Origin: Pseudocalidococcus azoricus BACA0444
GTDB taxonomy: Bacteria > Cyanobacteriota > Cyanobacteriia > Thermosynechococcales > Thermosynechococcaceae
NCBI RefSeq assembly: GCF_031729055.1
Contig: NZ_JAVMIP010000015.1
Span: forward strand, 1-64,000
Length of the DNA stretch: 64,000 nucleotides
Direction: 5' to 3'
The notes under the pieces were generated by a model that worked only from the letters and a program-made list of their open reading frames with translations, was not told where the DNA came from and did not search any database. This document shows, in pieces, positions 28,167-39,720 of this stretch (its first letter is position 1; each line of letters begins with the position of its first letter). Both the position numbers and the translations under genes were made by a program.

Positions 28167-28906
28167 GGATTATTAGTTTTAGTTGTGGCGGTTGTCGCAC
28201 TGGTCAGGAGATAGCGACCTAAAGTGGGTAACTGTACCGTCTCAGCCGTCAGGAGCTTGGCCCACTCTTGGCGCACTTGGGCACTAGTGGGTTGCTTGGC
28301 TAAAACCGTCAGGGCATCGTACCAGAGGCCAGCCTTAGCAAAGATCTGAAACCGATTCAGACCTTGGGCATTGGCCAGTGCCGTCTGCACATTGGGAGCT
28401 AAATCCACCCGCCGCACCCAACCTTCCACATAAACAATTTGGGAGGGATCGGGATTAGCTGGATCACAAATGAGACTTAACACCCAGCGATAGTCTTGGT
28501 TGGGAGCTAGAGTCTGATTAGCCCAGGTAAACCGATCCAAAGTAGGGCGACCTTCCAAAAGAAAGGTAGTGCGATCTACAAGGGTTTGTTCCGTTTCTGT
28601 GGCTTTGTAGAGCATCATTTCCCCAACTTGGTAGTTGTTCTTGGGTAAATACCAAAAGACAGTTGGATTAGCCGCGGTGGTCAGACCAATGTTGGCACGG
28701 GGGATGAGGGCCGTCAGACCTGGCTCTTTTTCGGCTAGATCAAATTTACATGTCCCTCGAGTCGCCGCCCCTTCCCGATTACCCGGCCGGCCGAGGTTAC
28801 TGGGAGGAACAAAATCAGCCCAAGCCAGGCCAGCGTTGAGCATTAAACCCAGTCCCAAAACACCAACGATAATCCGGGTAACGTGAGCGAGAGATTGCAG
28901 TTGCAT
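28163..28906 (-). CDS. Secreted DUF928 protein
   Basis: The product is about 247 residues; the start is set at the ATG preceded by a GGAGGAT Shine-Dalgarno element, and the longer frame to 29047 is not supported. A signal peptide (about residues 8-31) is followed by the DUF928 hallmarks: R-x-G-A-A-T-R-G then a Cys, L-T-A-L-I-P, G-L-T-T-A-A-N-P-T-V-F-W-Y-L-P. Conserved cyanobacterial family of unknown function, sometimes found near CHASE2 and TPR proteins; no such neighbours here. Confidence 0.85.
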   Translation of the reverse strand: MQLQSLAHVTRIIVGVLGLGLMLNAGLAWADFVPPSNLGRPGNREGAATRGTCKFDLAEKEPGLTALIPRANIGLTTAANPTVFWYLPKNNYQVGEMMLYKATETEQTLVDRTTFLLEGRPTLDRFTWANQTLAPNQDYRWVLSLICDPANPDPSQIVYVEGWVRRVDLAPNVQTALANAQGLNRFQIFAKAGLWYDALTVLAKQPTSAQVRQEWAKLLTAETVQLPTLGRYLLTSATTATTKTNNP

Positions 28907-29157
28907 GGGGAGTATCCTCCAGGTGATTGAATCCCATATCTTCAGCTTAAGGAGGTCAAGCTCGGAAAACTGTGATAGCTTCCCCCCGTCTTTGTTGATA
29001 TCCATCACTGCCCTGGAGTTCCCCACCACCGGCTGCGGGATGATCATTGAAACTTGTAAGCCCCTTTCAACGGTGGCCTGGCTGATATGCTCTATCTAAA
29101 CTCATAGTTCCAAATTCGATCAGTATCATGGACATTAGCACTACTTAATATTTAGTA

Positions 29158-30558
29158 ATGATTGTTGACCCCCCTGCCGAAACCCTGGTCATTCCAGTAC
29201 CGCCCACCAGAACGGGATTCAAGGGCTGGCTGACGCGTACCGTGTTTTTGGGACAAGAACCCACCCCGGAACTCTTGGCAATCCTGCTGGTGTATTTTGT
29301 CCAGGGGATTTTAGGGCTGGCGCGCCTAGCTGTGAGCTTCTTTTTTAAGGATGAGTTGGGACTGACTCCGGCAGAGGTGGCCGCCTTGATGGGGGTTGTG
29401 GCTTTACCTTGGGTTTTGAAGCCCTTGTTTGGGTTGCTTTCCGATAGTTTGCCTCTGTTTGGGTATCGGCGGCGTTCCTACTTGATTTTGTCTGGTTTTT
29501 TGGGCTGCGGGGCCTGGGTTTATCTGGCTTTGGGAGTAACAGCCCCTTGGCAAGCCACCTTGGCCATTGCCCTTAGTTCTTTGGCCATTGCTGTGAGTGA
29601 TGTGATTGTGGACTCCCTAGTGGTGGAACGGGCCAGGGGAGAGTCTGTTGGCACAGCGGGAACCTTGCAGTCTCTTTGTTGGGGCGCAACGGCCGTGGGC
29701 GGCATTATCACAGCTTATTTGAGTGGACAGCTTTTGGCCCACTTCAGTACGGATACGATTTTTTTAATCACGGCTACCTTTCCACTGCTTGTTTCTGGGG
29801 TCGCTGGCTTCATCCATGAAACCCCTCTCACAGAGCGGCCGAAATTCTCCGCCACTTGGACGCATATTCTCAATGTTGCCCAGGCCCTGAAGCAGAAACA
29901 AATTTGGCTCCCTGTGGCCTTCTTGTTTCTCTGGCAAGCCACCCCCAGTTCCGACTCGGCGTTTTTCTTCTTCACAACCAATGAGCTAGGCTTCGATCCG
30001 GAATTTTTGGGGCGGGTTCGCTTAGTCACCAGTTTGGCTGCCCTGTTGGGGGTGTGGATTTTTCAGCGGTTTTTACGGGGATTACCCGTCCGGACAATTT
30101 TTCTCTGGAGTACAATTCTCTCGGCGGCGTTGGGGATGACAACGCTGTTGTTGGTTACCCATGTTAATCGGGGCCTGGGTATTGATGATCACTGGTTTAG
30201 TTTGGGGGATAGCTTAATCCTGACGGTGATGGGACAAATTGCCTTTATGCCGGTGTTGGTATTGGCCGCCCGCCTCTGTCCGCCGGGAATTGAAGCGACA
30301 CTGTTTGCCCTTTTAATGGCCATCTCTAATTTGGCCAATTTGGTCTCCCATGAAACCGGCGCGCTCTTGACCCATTGGCTAGGAATTTCTGACCAGGAGT
30401 TTGGGCAACTGTGGATTTTGGTGGTGGTGGCAAATCTGAGTACGCTGCTGCCGTTGCCCCTGCTAAATTGGCTCCCAGACCAGGCCCCAACTTTTCCGAC
30501 CCTAGTTTCCGCTGCTGTTGCTGAAGGATCTGAATTGGAATCCATTACGAGCGGTTAA
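29158..30558 (+). CDS. Folate/biopterin transporter (FBT family, MFS)
   Basis: The 466-residue membrane protein has about twelve helices. The FBT pattern is clear: an early Y-F-V-Q-G-I-L-G-L-A-R-L-A segment, F-F-K-D-E-L-G-L-T-P-A-E, then W-V-L-K-P-L-F-G-L-L-S-D, and later R-R-R-S-Y-L plus D-V-I-V-D-S-L-V-V-E-R-A-R. A Synechocystis member of this family has been shown to move folates. It is followed after 3 bp by the flavoprotein gene, suggesting an operon. Confidence 0.88.
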   Translation: MIVDPPAETLVIPVPPTRTGFKGWLTRTVFLGQEPTPELLAILLVYFVQGILGLARLAVSFFFKDELGLTPAEVAALMGVVALPWVLKPLFGLLSDSLPLFGYRRRSYLILSGFLGCGAWVYLALGVTAPWQATLAIALSSLAIAVSDVIVDSLVVERARGESVGTAGTLQSLCWGATAVGGIITAYLSGQLLAHFSTDTIFLITATFPLLVSGVAGFIHETPLTERPKFSATWTHILNVAQALKQKQIWLPVAFLFLWQATPSSDSAFFFFTTNELGFDPEFLGRVRLVTSLAALLGVWIFQRFLRGLPVRTIFLWSTILSAALGMTTLLLVTHVNRGLGIDDHWFSLGDSLILTVMGQIAFMPVLVLAARLCPPGIEATLFALLMAISNLANLVSHETGALLTHWLGISDQEFGQLWILVVVANLSTLLPLPLLNWLPDQAPTFPTLVSAAVAEGSELESITSG

Positions 30559-30561
30559 ACA

Positions 30562-31668
30562 ATGACTAACCTGACTCCAATTCCGATCCAGGGTGATCCC
30601 AGTGGTGATGTTTTTGATGTCATTATCGTTGGGGCTGGTTTGGCGGGACTCGTCTGTGGGCAAGAGTTACAGGCATCTGGACAACGGGTTTTAATTTTAG
30701 AAAAGTCTGCTGGCCTGGGGGGGCGAATTGCAACTCGGCGGATTGGCGCAGATTGTTGGCTCGATCATGGTGTCCCGGCCTGGATGGCCCCCCAAGGCTT
30801 TGACGATTTTCCCGATTGGCCCCAGTGGCAAGCCTTAACAACTGAGCTATTAACCAAGCAAATGATCCAGGCCTGGCCCGAGTTTATCCCTACTCAACCC
30901 TTAGAACCAAGTTATTTTCAAGCCTATGCCGCGCCCCAAGGGATGACCGCCATTGCCAAACATTTAGCCCCAGGCCTGGCCATTGCACGGCAACAACGGG
31001 CAACCAATATTCATGTCAATCCAGATACTCAACTTTGGCAAGTAACTACTCTCAACTCCAAGGAACTCACCCAGGCCTGGTGGTCTAAGACCTTAGTTCT
31101 AGCGATTCCGGCTCCCCAGGCCCACGCACTTTGCCACCCCTTGAGTGATCAGGGCCTGGCCCGAGAGTTTCTCTGCCATTTAGGTCAAGTTAGCTATGAT
31201 CCCTGCCTGACGGTGATGGTTGGGTTTGATCCAGAGTTGGGATCGGCACTCCCCCCCTTACCTCGGCTGGCTCTGGAGGATCCTCTAATTCGTTGGTGGG
31301 CCTGGGATAGTCAAAAGCGACCGCAGCCGGCCCCCCCTGTGATTGTTCTCCACAGCACCCCGGAATATGCCCAGGCCAATCTTGAGACTGTTTCCCTAGA
31401 TGAAGTTGGTTATACACTCTGGGAGTCAGTCCGAAAACCCTACAATTTACCTGATGCGTTGGCCATCCCCAACTGGTTGCAAGTCCACCGCTGGCGATAT
31501 GCTCAAGTGACTCAAGGCTACCCCCGGCCCTATCTCGCCGCCCCGATGTCACCGACTTTGATCTGTTGTGGTGATTGGTGTGGGCAAACTAACAAAGCCT
31601 GGGGACTAGGGCGGGCCTGGCAATCTGGAATTGAAACTGCCAAGCGTCTGAAATCACCCCTGCCTTAA
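30562..31668 (+). CDS. NAD(P)/FAD-dependent oxidoreductase (renalase-like)
   Basis: The 368-residue flavoprotein has the N-terminal dinucleotide fingerprint VIIVGAGLAGLVCG (about residues 19-32), an E-K-S-x-G-L-G-G-R-I-A-T-R-R motif typical of renalase-like amine/pyridine-nucleotide oxidases, and a C-terminal G-D-W-C-G closing segment. Substrate unknown. Its start lies 3 bp after the FBT transporter stop, so the two are probably co-expressed; a link to pterin chemistry is speculative. Confidence 0.82.
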   Translation: MTNLTPIPIQGDPSGDVFDVIIVGAGLAGLVCGQELQASGQRVLILEKSAGLGGRIATRRIGADCWLDHGVPAWMAPQGFDDFPDWPQWQALTTELLTKQMIQAWPEFIPTQPLEPSYFQAYAAPQGMTAIAKHLAPGLAIARQQRATNIHVNPDTQLWQVTTLNSKELTQAWWSKTLVLAIPAPQAHALCHPLSDQGLAREFLCHLGQVSYDPCLTVMVGFDPELGSALPPLPRLALEDPLIRWWAWDSQKRPQPAPPVIVLHSTPEYAQANLETVSLDEVGYTLWESVRKPYNLPDALAIPNWLQVHRWRYAQVTQGYPRPYLAAPMSPTLICCGDWCGQTNKAWGLGRAWQSGIETAKRLKSPLP

Positions 31669-31685
31669 CGCTGGTTCCTTGAGAA

Positions 31686-31862
31686 TTAGTCGCTGGCTCC
31701 CTCTAGGGTTTCTGGTGTGGCATTTTCAGATTCTTTGGCCTCATTACGGTTGTCGTTAAAGAAGCGGCGGCCAAAGCGACCTGGAGACCGTTTACGAAAC
31801 TTACGGGCATAGGCCTGGTTACGGAGGGCTTTTTCTTTTTTAGGATTGCGGCGTTTAGCCAT
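31686..31862 (-). CDS. Small basic protein, conserved in cyanobacteria
   Basis: The 58-residue product begins M-A-K-R-R-N-P-K-K-E-K-A-L-R-N with a strongly basic N-terminal two thirds and an acidic tail. It looks like a nucleic-acid or ribosome-associated protein and I recall near-identical N-termini in many cyanobacteria. The start is chosen at the ATG preceded by AGAGGT; the longer frame upstream is not supported. Function unknown. Confidence 0.7.
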   Translation of the reverse strand: MAKRRNPKKEKALRNQAYARKFRKRSPGRFGRRFFNDNRNEAKESENATPETLEGASD

Positions 31863-32138
31863 GCTGACCTCTAGGTAATTGGGCAGTGAGATGGTGGAGT
31901 AAGGAAATAAAGTCAAATAACGTATGAAGCTGAATGGGGGAACCCAGGGCCTCATAATTTGCGCAAATAACCATCATACCCGATTTAATTTGATTCTCGG
32001 ATAGTTTTCTGCTAGGAAATTCAGGCCTAGGGACTCCCCCAAGCCCAAAGCAGACCATGTAACATCCCAGATATGCCCTAGGATAACCTCTGTAAGTCTC
32101 TGATTGAACAAAATCCCAGGCCCTTTGTCCGGTGGCTA

Positions 32139-35079
<2,941 letters not shown>

Positions 35080-35274
35080 GCAAATATCCGTAAAATCACG
35101 GTACATCTCCTTCAGATTCCGCCATAGGCTGAGGGATAGGGCGATTGTTGGGGCGATGGAAACTGCTGACTTTCATGATTGTGATTGGCCATGATTGTTA
35201 ATCAGTTTTCTGTTAAGGATTAGCCTACCAATTGGCCAATAAATCATAAACACAGGGGGACGTGTTGCGGACTT

Positions 35275-36000
35275 ATGGTTACATCTCAAAATATGGCTGC
35301 TCATCTTACTAGTCGTAGTACGCTCCAGCCTCTTGCAACCCAAACTCTTCGCTCAAGACACCCTGAACGTCGGAATCACTTTAGTTTAGACGAACATTTG
35401 CACTTCAATCGGGCACAGGGAACCATCCACGACTGGCATCAAGCTCGGAACATTCTTGTCACTGAAGATTTTATTGTGGGCATGATTACTGGCCTGGAGC
35501 AGGAAGTTGGCCCCGCCTCAACCTTGGTGATGTACAAAATTGGGGAAGAGTGGGGCTTAAAAGATGCCGACTTTTTTCAACGAAACTTCCGACAAGAATA
35601 TAACCGCGAATTGCGCCAAACCAATTTGAGCTTTTTGTTCGAGGCCTGGTGGTGGCCCTTTGTCACCCAAGGGTGGGGCAATTGGGATATTGATTTATCG
35701 GAGCAGAAAAATGGCTTCATGTTTATCAATATCTTTGATTCTGTTGTTGCTCGAACCTTAGGGGATGTGGGAAAACCGGTTTGCTATCTTTATGCCGGAA
35801 TGTTTGCTGGATTTTTCACAGGCCTGATTAAAAAATCCCTCGGTTGTATCGAAATTCAATGCTATGCGATGGGGGAAACCTACTGTAAATTTCTTGTGGG
35901 TAAGCAGGAACGGATTGATGCCGCTTCATTCTGGCAAAACGAAGGTGCCTCCGCAAGCGATATTGAAAAACGGATGAAAAATGGGCAACTTTCCCCCTAG
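35275..36000 (+). CDS. V4R (4-vinyl reductase) domain protein
   Basis: The 241-residue soluble protein carries a V4R domain in its C-terminal half, with the typical L-G-C-I-E-I-Q-C-Y-A-M-G-E-T-Y-C-K-F strand-turn containing three Cys (about residues 189-206). V4R domains bind small hydrophobic ligands, including tetrapyrrole-related compounds in photosynthetic bacteria. It precedes two phycobiliprotein-like genes on the same strand, an association that recalls (from memory) the Synechocystis slr0144-slr0152 photosystem II assembly operon. A role in tetrapyrrole or photosystem biogenesis is inference. Confidence 0.8.
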   Translation: MVTSQNMAAHLTSRSTLQPLATQTLRSRHPERRNHFSLDEHLHFNRAQGTIHDWHQARNILVTEDFIVGMITGLEQEVGPASTLVMYKIGEEWGLKDADFFQRNFRQEYNRELRQTNLSFLFEAWWWPFVTQGWGNWDIDLSEQKNGFMFINIFDSVVARTLGDVGKPVCYLYAGMFAGFFTGLIKKSLGCIEIQCYAMGETYCKFLVGKQERIDAASFWQNEGASASDIEKRMKNGQLSP

Positions 36001-36097
36001 CCGCAAAAGTTTTTCTGGGTGATGGAGTGTATTTTTGAACATGAGATTTGAGATTGATTTTTAACTTTATTAGCCTTAATCCTGCTGTTATTAATCT

Positions 36098-36101
36098 GGA
36101 G
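36098..36101 (+). promoter_or_regulatory. Shine-Dalgarno GGAG that selects the inner ATG
   Basis: GGAG lies 1 bp before an ATG at 36103 but 7 bp before a second in-frame ATG at 36109. Only the second has workable spacing, so translation of the first phycobiliprotein-like gene is placed at 36109. Confidence 0.65.
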
Positions 36102-36108
36102 AATGACT

Positions 36109-36582
36109 ATGTTAACTCAATTAGATCGCTTGACCACAGAAGCCGATGGCCGGTTTGCAACTGCCGCAGAGTTAAAATTTCTGCGAGACTATTTAGATAC
36201 TGTGAATGGGCGGGTCGAAACCTACCAGAAAATTGGCGCAGCAGCAGACAGTATAGTCTCAGAAATCCAACAGCGGCAGTTGTCAGCTAAATCCAGTTGC
36301 TACACGTTTAGCGGCAAGGATCAAGCCAGTATTTGTCGCCGGGACTTAACCAATGCAATTCGTCTTAGTGCCACCGCGATGTTGTTTGCAGATTTGGATT
36401 TACTCCGGGACGGCTTTGTACTTTGGTATCGCACCATTGTCAAGTCCTTTAACTATAGCCACATGGCTGAAAACACCTATGGCAAACAACTGCCAGACAT
36501 GATGAAGAAACTGTTATCCCCCCTGGAATACACCTATATGCAACCCATCTTGTCCTTGAATCATTCGATTTTGTCCCAGTAA
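36109..36582 (+). CDS. Divergent phycobiliprotein-like protein 1
   Basis: The 157-residue product has the globin-like phycobiliprotein fold pattern: two N-terminal helices (E-A-D-G-R-F-A-T-A-A-E-L-K-F-L) and the central S-I-C-R-R-D-L segment corresponding to the chromophore-binding C-x-R-D of allophycocyanin/phycocyanin, with the Cys at residue 76. The rest is far from ApcA/B or CpcA/B. It is about as long as an allophycocyanin subunit. It is paired with a second homologue 143 bp downstream and preceded by a V4R gene. Whether it binds bilin or joins phycobilisomes is unknown. Confidence 0.75.
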   Translation: MLTQLDRLTTEADGRFATAAELKFLRDYLDTVNGRVETYQKIGAAADSIVSEIQQRQLSAKSSCYTFSGKDQASICRRDLTNAIRLSATAMLFADLDLLRDGFVLWYRTIVKSFNYSHMAENTYGKQLPDMMKKLLSPLEYTYMQPILSLNHSILSQ

Positions 36583-36725
36583 ACTTTGGTGGGGAGAGGG
36601 TTTAATGGCGGTTAATTAACTCATGCCTGGCATTGATCTTAAACAGCGTTTTAGTTGCCGTCTCCCCAGCAGTTTCCTGAATGCGCCCTGGCCAAAACAA
36701 ACCATTATTCCCTAGGAAAATATTC

Positions 36726-37196
36726 ATGTTTAAGCAGTTAACCCGTTTAGCCAATGAAGCCGATGGTCGGTTTGCTAGCCCCTCCGAATTAAAATTTCTC
36801 AAAGACTACCTAGAAACCGTAGAGACGCGCATGAGTGCCTACAGCAAAGTTCGGGATGCTGAGACGACCATTACGGAAGAATTAGGTGCTACCCTCCAGG
36901 CCCAAAGTCCTTACATTTTCCAGAAAGGCAAGCAAGACCATAGTGCCGTCTGTCAACGAGATCGCCAGCACGTTTTACGGATCTCGGCCACATCCATGTT
37001 GTTTGGTGACTTGGATTCTTTGCGGGAAGGTTTTCTTCTTTGGTACCGGACAATTATCAATGCCTTCCGGGATCAAAAAGCCTCCCAGGCCACCTACAAA
37101 GTCCTACCCAATATCGTTAATGCCCACCTGACTCCAGAAGAGGCCAAACTGATGCAACCAGCCTTAGAGCTAGATAAATCCATCTTGGGTGAATAA
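36726..37196 (+). CDS. Divergent phycobiliprotein-like protein 2
   Basis: The 156-residue paralogue of the preceding gene shares A-D-G-R-F, E-L-K-F-L-K-D-Y-L-E-T-V and L-R-I-S-A-T-S-M-L-F-G-D-L. The chromophore-type Cys and Arg-Asp are retained as V-C-Q-R-D. ATG 36726 is chosen because AGGA lies 9 bp before it; the longer frame from 36681 lacks support. The two could form an alpha/beta-like heterodimer. Expression with the V4R gene is likely but the gaps (102 and 143 bp) leave room for separate promoters. Confidence 0.75.
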   Translation: MFKQLTRLANEADGRFASPSELKFLKDYLETVETRMSAYSKVRDAETTITEELGATLQAQSPYIFQKGKQDHSAVCQRDRQHVLRISATSMLFGDLDSLREGFLLWYRTIINAFRDQKASQATYKVLPNIVNAHLTPEEAKLMQPALELDKSILGE

Positions 37197-37280
37197 CATC
37201 CAGTCACAACTCCCCAAGCCCCGCGAACAATGGCAAAATCAGTAGGCTATGGAATTATGGGACTGTTTTAAGGAATTGGC

Positions 37281-38807
37281 ATGGCTGAGGCAACGGATCA
37301 CAGTGGCTCTGGGTTAGAAGAGATTAAAGCAACTCGGATCGAAAAGGCAGAAAAACTCCGGGATTTGGGGATTAACCCCTATGCCTACCAGTTTGATCGC
37401 ACCCATTCTGCCGCCCAACTCCAGGCCCAGTATGCCGAGTTAAAAAATGGCGAAACCGTTGATGTTCAAGTCTCTGTGGCGGGACGGATCTTAAATCGGC
37501 GCGTCTTTGGCAAATTGGCGTTTTTTACCCTCCAAGATGAAACAGGCACGATTCAGCTTTATCTCGACAAGCAGACAATCCAGGCCAAGATGGGGGAAAC
37601 GGATCCCCAGGCCTTTGATCACCTCAAGCAACTGACGGACGCGGGGGATATTTTGGGGGCTGTCGGGACAATCAAACGCACCGAAAAAGGGGAACTCTCG
37701 GTTTATGTCCATTCCCATACCATCCTGACCAAATCCCTGTTACCGCTTCCTGACAAGTGGCATGGCCTGACCGATGTGGAAAAACGTTATCGGCAACGCT
37801 ATGTGGATTTAATTGTTAATCCCCAAGTCCGGCAAACGTTCAGAAAAAGGGCCTTGATTACCGCCGCAATTCGCCGATATTTAGACGAGCAGGGCTTTAT
37901 TGAAATTGAAACCCCAGTCTTACAAGCCGAAGCGGGGGGAGCCGAAGCCAGACCCTTTATTACCTATCACAACACCCTGGAGATGCCGCTTTATTTACGG
38001 ATTGCGACGGAATTACATCTAAAACGCTTGGTCGTGGGTGGGTTTGAAAAAGTCTTTGAAATGGGGCGGATCTTTCGGAATGAAGGCATTTCTACCCGCC
38101 ATAACCCGGAATTTACCAGCATCGAAATTTACCAGGCCTATGCGGACTATACCGATATGATGGCTTTGACGGAAACCTTAATTACCTATGCCGCTGAAAC
38201 TGTTTTAGGCACACTCCAAATTAACTACCAAGGGCAAGAGATTGACTTAACTCCACCCTGGAAACGGATCACGATGCACGCTGTGGTTCAAGAAGCAACC
38301 GGGATTAACTTCAAGGAATTTACCGACCTCGAAACTGCCCAAACTGCTGCCCAAACTGCTGGGATTAAAGACACGGAAAAATGCGACACCATCGGCCGAG
38401 TTTTGAATGCAGCCTTTGAGCAAGCGGTTGAACCGAATCTGATCCAGCCCACCTTTGTCTTAGATTACCCTGTAGAAATTTCTCCTCTCGCTAAACCCCA
38501 TCGGTCACAACCAGGCCTGGTGGAACGGTTTGAATTGTTTATTGTTGGACGAGAGACAGCCAATAGTTTTTCTGAACTGACAGATCCGGTAGATCAACGC
38601 CAACGCCTTGAGCAACAATCCGCCCGCAAAGAGGCCGGAGATTTAGAAGCCCACAGCATTGATGAGGATTTCCTCGCTGCCTTAGAACAGGGGATGCCAC
38701 CCACGGCGGGCCTGGGGATTGGGATTGATCGCCTGGTGATGTTGCTGACGGATTCCCCCAGTATTCGAGATGTGATTGCCTTTCCCCTGTTGCGGTCTGA
38801 GGGATAG
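37281..38807 (+). CDS. lysS: Lysyl-tRNA synthetase, class II
   Basis: Charges tRNA-Lys. 508 residues. N-terminal OB-fold anticodon-binding domain (about residues 50-160) and class II catalytic core with motif 2 ([11 protein letters not shown]) and motif 3 ([12 protein letters not shown]). AAGGA precedes the ATG. The last 175 bp upstream of the final codons are repeated 2.6 kb downstream beyond a restriction-modification cassette. This copy ends L-L-R-S-E-G, while the downstream remnant ends L-L-R-P-E-T, the ending more typical of the family as I recall. Confidence 0.95.
   Translation: MAEATDHSGSGLEEIKATRIEKAEKLRDLGINPYAYQFDRTHSAAQLQAQYAELKNGETVDVQVSVAGRILNRRVFGKLAFFTLQDETGTIQLYLDKQTIQAKMGETDPQAFDHLKQLTDAGDILGAVGTIKRTEKGELSVYVHSHTILTKSLLPLPDKWHGLTDVEKRYRQRYVDLIVNPQVRQTFRKRALITAAIRRYLDEQGFIEIETPVLQAEAGGAEARPFITYHNTLEMPLYLRIATELHLKRLVVGGFEKVFEMGRIFRNEGISTRHNPEFTSIEIYQAYADYTDMMALTETLITYAAETVLGTLQINYQGQEIDLTPPWKRITMHAVVQEATGINFKEFTDLETAQTAAQTAGIKDTEKCDTIGRVLNAAFEQAVEPNLIQPTFVLDYPVEISPLAKPHRSQPGLVERFELFIVGRETANSFSELTDPVDQRQRLEQQSARKEAGDLEAHSIDEDFLAALEQGMPPTAGLGIGIDRLVMLLTDSPSIRDVIAFPLLRSEG
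38620..38794. repeat. Left copy of 175-bp duplication flanking the R-M cassette
   Basis: Direct repeat of 41263-41437 with only a few substitutions (for example CCCACAGC versus CCGACAGC). It lies inside the functional lysS 3' end and covers class II motif 3. The cassette lies between the copies. Confidence 0.92.
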
Positions 38808-38864
38808 ATTGACATCAGTGGGGCTAACATTGAATCGGATATTGATCATTTAAATCACCTCTTA

Positions 38865-39697
38865 ATGAACAAACAGCAGAGAATTGCCCAGGCCATCAAG
38901 AATGTCGTCTCTGAAATGATGGAGAGGGTGATGGTTCGTGTCCTAGAGGAAGACCCTTTCATCAATGAAAAACACTATGCCAGTAAACCTCTTTATGCTG
39001 CCTTAGTCCCGGATGAAATTTTCAAAGGCTCACATTTTGAGCGTAGATTTGTCACCCCATTTGGCCAAGTTTGGGAAAAGTTGGCAGAAGTGGTCGCCCT
39101 CGAAGCCCATGGTAACTGTCAACTAGGTCATAGGATCAACGGCACAGTCAACCAAGAAAGCTTAAGAAGAATTCAAGAAATTTTAAATCAGCTAGAGCAT
39201 GGCAAGGGTAAAGACAGGAAAAAACCGAATTGGGTCAAGAATTAGACTATATCCAGGCAGGAGGTGGACAACCTATTCCGGTCACTGTTGTCTGTGATCT
39301 TTTTATCCAAAATCAAAAAACTAGACAACGATATGCATTTGAATTAAAAGCTCCATTACCTAACAGCGATCAAACCAAAGTTAGCAAAGAAAAATTATTG
39401 AAACTACTAGCCATGAAACCAAAAGTTGTGGATCATGCTTACTTTGCCTTGCCCTATAATCCTTATGGTCAAAAAAAAGATTATGCCTGGCCTTTTCCCC
39501 AGCGCTGGTTCAATATGGATCAAGATAAGTCAGTGCTGATCGGTAATGAATTTTGGGACTTGATTGGCGGAAAAGGTACTTACACCAAATTTATCCAAGA
39601 AATCAATTCATTAGGAAAGGATTATAAAGAACGAATCTATCGAGAATTTTTGAGAATTGAACCGCCTCAGGACTTTGAAGCAGGAGCTTTAAGATAG
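38865..39697 (+). pseudogene. TdeIII-family type II restriction endonuclease, frameshifted
   Basis: Two overlapping frames (38865-39245 and 39230-39697) together give about 277 residues matching the TdeIII restriction endonuclease family, whose namesake cuts GGNCC. The N-terminal piece has the G-S-H-F-E-R-R-F-V-T-P-F-G family block. The C-terminal piece holds the PD-(D/E)XK catalytic region ending F-E-L-K-A-P. The frames part at a run of six A (39219-39224); one additional A restores one continuous protein. Either the nuclease is inactive, expression depends on slippage, or it is an assembly error. The methyltransferase follows 23 bp later. Confidence 0.82.
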
Positions 39698-39720
39698 TTG
39701 AATTAAATCAGAAAAACTCA

